From Marivita sp051859345 (GTDB taxonomy: Bacteria; Pseudomonadota; Alphaproteobacteria; Rhodobacterales; Rhodobacteraceae), in NCBI RefSeq assembly GCF_051859345.1, contig NZ_JBHYFV010000015.1, positions 39,484 to 103,483 on the forward strand: 64,000 nt of DNA, given 5' to 3'. Of the stretch, positions 62,551 to 64,000 are shown piece after piece. The notes under the pieces are model-generated. The model worked only from the letters and a program-made list of their open reading frames with translations. It was not told the origin of the DNA and did no database searches. Positions within the stretch are counted from its first letter, which is position 1. Every line of letters starts with the position of its first letter. A program made the translations under genes and the position numbers.

Positions 62551-63741
62551 TCAGATACGTGTAACCTTGAGCCGAGTTTTCAGATCCGTCCGGCAAAAGG
62601 CATGCAGAAAACAAGTACGCTCTGATACATCAAGCATGTCTTTCGCGACGTCTTCACTTTCGCTGGTTTGCAGATGGACATGAGTTTCTACGGGATCGGC
62701 TGTACCCGATTGTCCGGTGCCACCGGACGCGCCCCCAAGCGAGAAATGCGTGTCCTGGACGATGGAGTAATGCGACAGATCGAGCTTTTCCATCGACGCC
62801 ATGCGCCCGAACTGGGTCATGAAACAAAACGCGATGCCTGCCGAGATAAAGCTTACAGCGTCGGGCGCGCGTCCTTGGCCCCCTGCTATCGGAGCCTCTT
62901 CGCTTAGAAACCGAAAGATTGACCCATGTGGACTATAAAGATGTTGTTCGATTTCCTTGATGCCATCCTCCCGCAGGGTGCAGATTGCAGCGGGGTTCAG
63001 GGTGCGGTCCTGATCGTCGGACAGGCTCGACGCCGCAGCGGCGGTTCCTTTTGACACCTCTTTGCGCGGCGACATGCCGTCGCGTGTTATCAGCGCAAGG
63101 TGTGACACGTCGGGCTGTGGGGTCTCACCTGACGGATCGTCTACGACATCCGCTTCAAGCGCTGTTGCCTGACCTGTTTCTATTTGGGTGCCGTTACGCG
63201 TGAGTGTGAACAGGCTCGGCAAAACGCCCCGCATCAAACCATTCAGCGGTGATGCATGAACGGCGTTCATCACAAGCTGGTTGAGGGCTGCATCGTCAAG
63301 ATCACACTCGACCTCGACCTCCAACTCCACTGGAAGCGCGCCGCCTTCCATGGTGCGTTTACGCATCGAGCCTTTCATTGTGTAGTAATTGTTCTGCGTG
63401 AGCCGCAGCTTGCGCAGGTACACACCGTCTTTGGCAGCCATCGCTTGGATTTCGTTCATATAACTGGACATCATGCCCACCGTAAGGAATGACAGCGGGC
63501 AGGGGGCCTCATCGTGACCACTCAAATAGGCACCTTCGTCAGAGACAAGTCGCCACATCAGGCCTGAACGCGCTGAGACGACAAGCGCCTCTTTCTGAAA
63601 TCCCGACAGCGCGCGGACCCATGTCCGCACCGCATCCCCATCTCGGATCACAGGTGCAACAAGCCCGGTTTCATTTGCATTCGAGACTCGAAAGAACGGG
63701 GTCAGCCCTGACTGGGCAATAACGTTGTCACCAAGTTTCAT
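62551..63741 (-). CDS. Two-domain OsmC-like protein
   Basis: The 396-residue protein has two OsmC-fold repeats, about 45-185 (APCPLSFLTVGMMSSYMNE, DGVYLRKLRLT) and about 255-396 (APDAVSFISAGIAFCFMTQ). OsmC peroxidases need two cysteines. Only the C-terminal repeat has both at the expected places (C306 and C377 in SERTCFLHAF), while the N-terminal repeat has M and A/S there. The ATG at 63739-63741 is used. It is upstream of the TRAP genes on the same strand. It may detoxify a hydroperoxide or bind a thioester-related ligand; the function is not known. Confidence 0.78.
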   Translation of the reverse strand: MKLGDNVIAQSGLTPFFRVSNANETGLVAPVIRDGDAVRTWVRALSGFQKEALVVSARSGLMWRLVSDEGAYLSGHDEAPCPLSFLTVGMMSSYMNEIQAMAAKDGVYLRKLRLTQNNYYTMKGSMRKRTMEGGALPVELEVEVECDLDDAALNQLVMNAVHASPLNGLMRGVLPSLFTLTRNGTQIETGQATALEADVVDDPSGETPQPDVSHLALITRDGMSPRKEVSKGTAAAASSLSDDQDRTLNPAAICTLREDGIKEIEQHLYSPHGSIFRFLSEEAPIAGGQGRAPDAVSFISAGIAFCFMTQFGRMASMEKLDLSHYSIVQDTHFSLGGASGGTGQSGTADPVETHVHLQTSESEDVAKDMLDVSERTCFLHAFCRTDLKTRLKVTRI

Positions 63742-63841
63742 CTGCGCCGACCTTTCGCGCGTTGTTGCAGGATAGACAAAGAAGCATCGACGCCACTTGC
63801 CAAAGCAAGTTCCATTATGCTGTCGTGGGTCAGTTCTTGGA

Positions 63842-64000
63842 TCACAATCCGGTCGCGCGCCAGCTGTCAGCGGCATAGCCGCCTTCGCGCACCGCGCGCG
63901 AATAGGGTGTGGGCGATACCTTTACCCGAATTTCCGCCTGCTTGTGCTTCTCGGCGGATGTCTTGGCGGTTTCGTCGGATTCGCCCCAGCGCAGGGTCAG
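63842..64000 (-). CDS. C-terminal end of an unidentified protein (partial)
   Basis: The last 52 residues of a frame entering from the right edge start LTLRWGESDETAK and end GGYAADSWRATGL before a TGA at 63842-63844. The sequence is mostly polar with no signal or membrane segment. It lies 100 bases upstream of the OsmC-like start on the same strand and is probably the previous gene of that operon. The family was not recognised. Confidence 0.55.
   Translation of the reverse strand: MTLRWGESDETAKTSAEKHKQAEIRVKVSPTPYSRAVREGGYAADSWRATGL

Noticed and set aside
1..64000. CRISPR array, prophage, defence island or integrative element
   Set aside because: No regular repeat-spacer pattern, integrase, tRNA-linked attachment site or phage structural gene was found; apart from four gaps of 0.55-0.8 kb the window is metabolic operons.

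Overview
The window looks like a chromosomal segment of a marine Rhodobacterales (Roseobacter-type) alphaproteobacterium. This is inferred from moderately high GC, dense operons with 4-base ATGA overlaps, many TRAP and ABC importers, a form I-like aerobic CO dehydrogenase operon, and alphaproteobacterial-style inositol and cyanate genes. No rRNA, tRNA, CRISPR array, phage or intact insertion sequence was recognised.

Layout. (1) 1-5038, minus: a signalling cluster with two membrane histidine kinases (one with a CHASE sensor), a stand-alone receiver, and a receiver with a GGDEF-like domain cut by the window edge. (2) 5606-15036: a LacI-controlled sugar or polyol operon (ribose-type ABC importer, tagatose/allulose 3-epimerase-like protein, Gfo/Idh/MocA oxidoreductase, second TIM-barrel isomerase, YjlB-like cupin) divergent from its regulator, with two operator copies between them. 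(3) 15256-21044: a cyanate uptake and cyanase operon divergent from a PAS-PAS-AAA+-Fis regulator that lacks the GAFTGA loop. (4) 21172-28736: a TetR gene divergent from a three-subunit molybdenum hydroxylase and a TRAP importer. (5) 29293-43812: inositol catabolism (iolG, J, B, C, D, E, two more MocA-type dehydrogenases, a LacI-type regulator) with an inositol-type ABC importer, a DUF3329-like protein and a PhyH dioxygenase; perfect palindromic operators sit in both divergent promoter regions. (6) 43924-51830: coxC-M-S-L-D-E-F, a form I-type CO dehydrogenase operon, with 21-bp-spaced direct repeats just ahead of coxM that resemble LytTR binding sites. (7) 52625-54636: a TrkH/TrkA-type potassium transporter. 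(8) 55412-64000, minus: an operon for an indolepyruvate ferredoxin oxidoreductase (IorA, IorB with a long extension), a 4-hydroxybenzoyl-CoA-type thioesterase, a TRAP importer, a two-domain OsmC-like protein and the end of an unidentified gene.

How the genes work together. Most modules pair an importer with the enzymes that use its substrate: cyanate ABC with cyanase, inositol ABC with Iol enzymes, a sugar ABC with epimerase and oxidoreductase, and TRAP systems with a Mo-hydroxylase or with IorAB. The CO dehydrogenase would add electrons from CO, the typical lithoheterotrophic supplement of this group.

The points most worth a second look are the apparent LytTR direct repeats at coxM, the GAFTGA-less regulator of the cyanate operon, the Cys/His-rich extension ahead of the Tat signal in the cyanate-binding protein, the IorAB-thioesterase-TRAP-OsmC operon, and the unassigned sugar and Mo-hydroxylase pathways.
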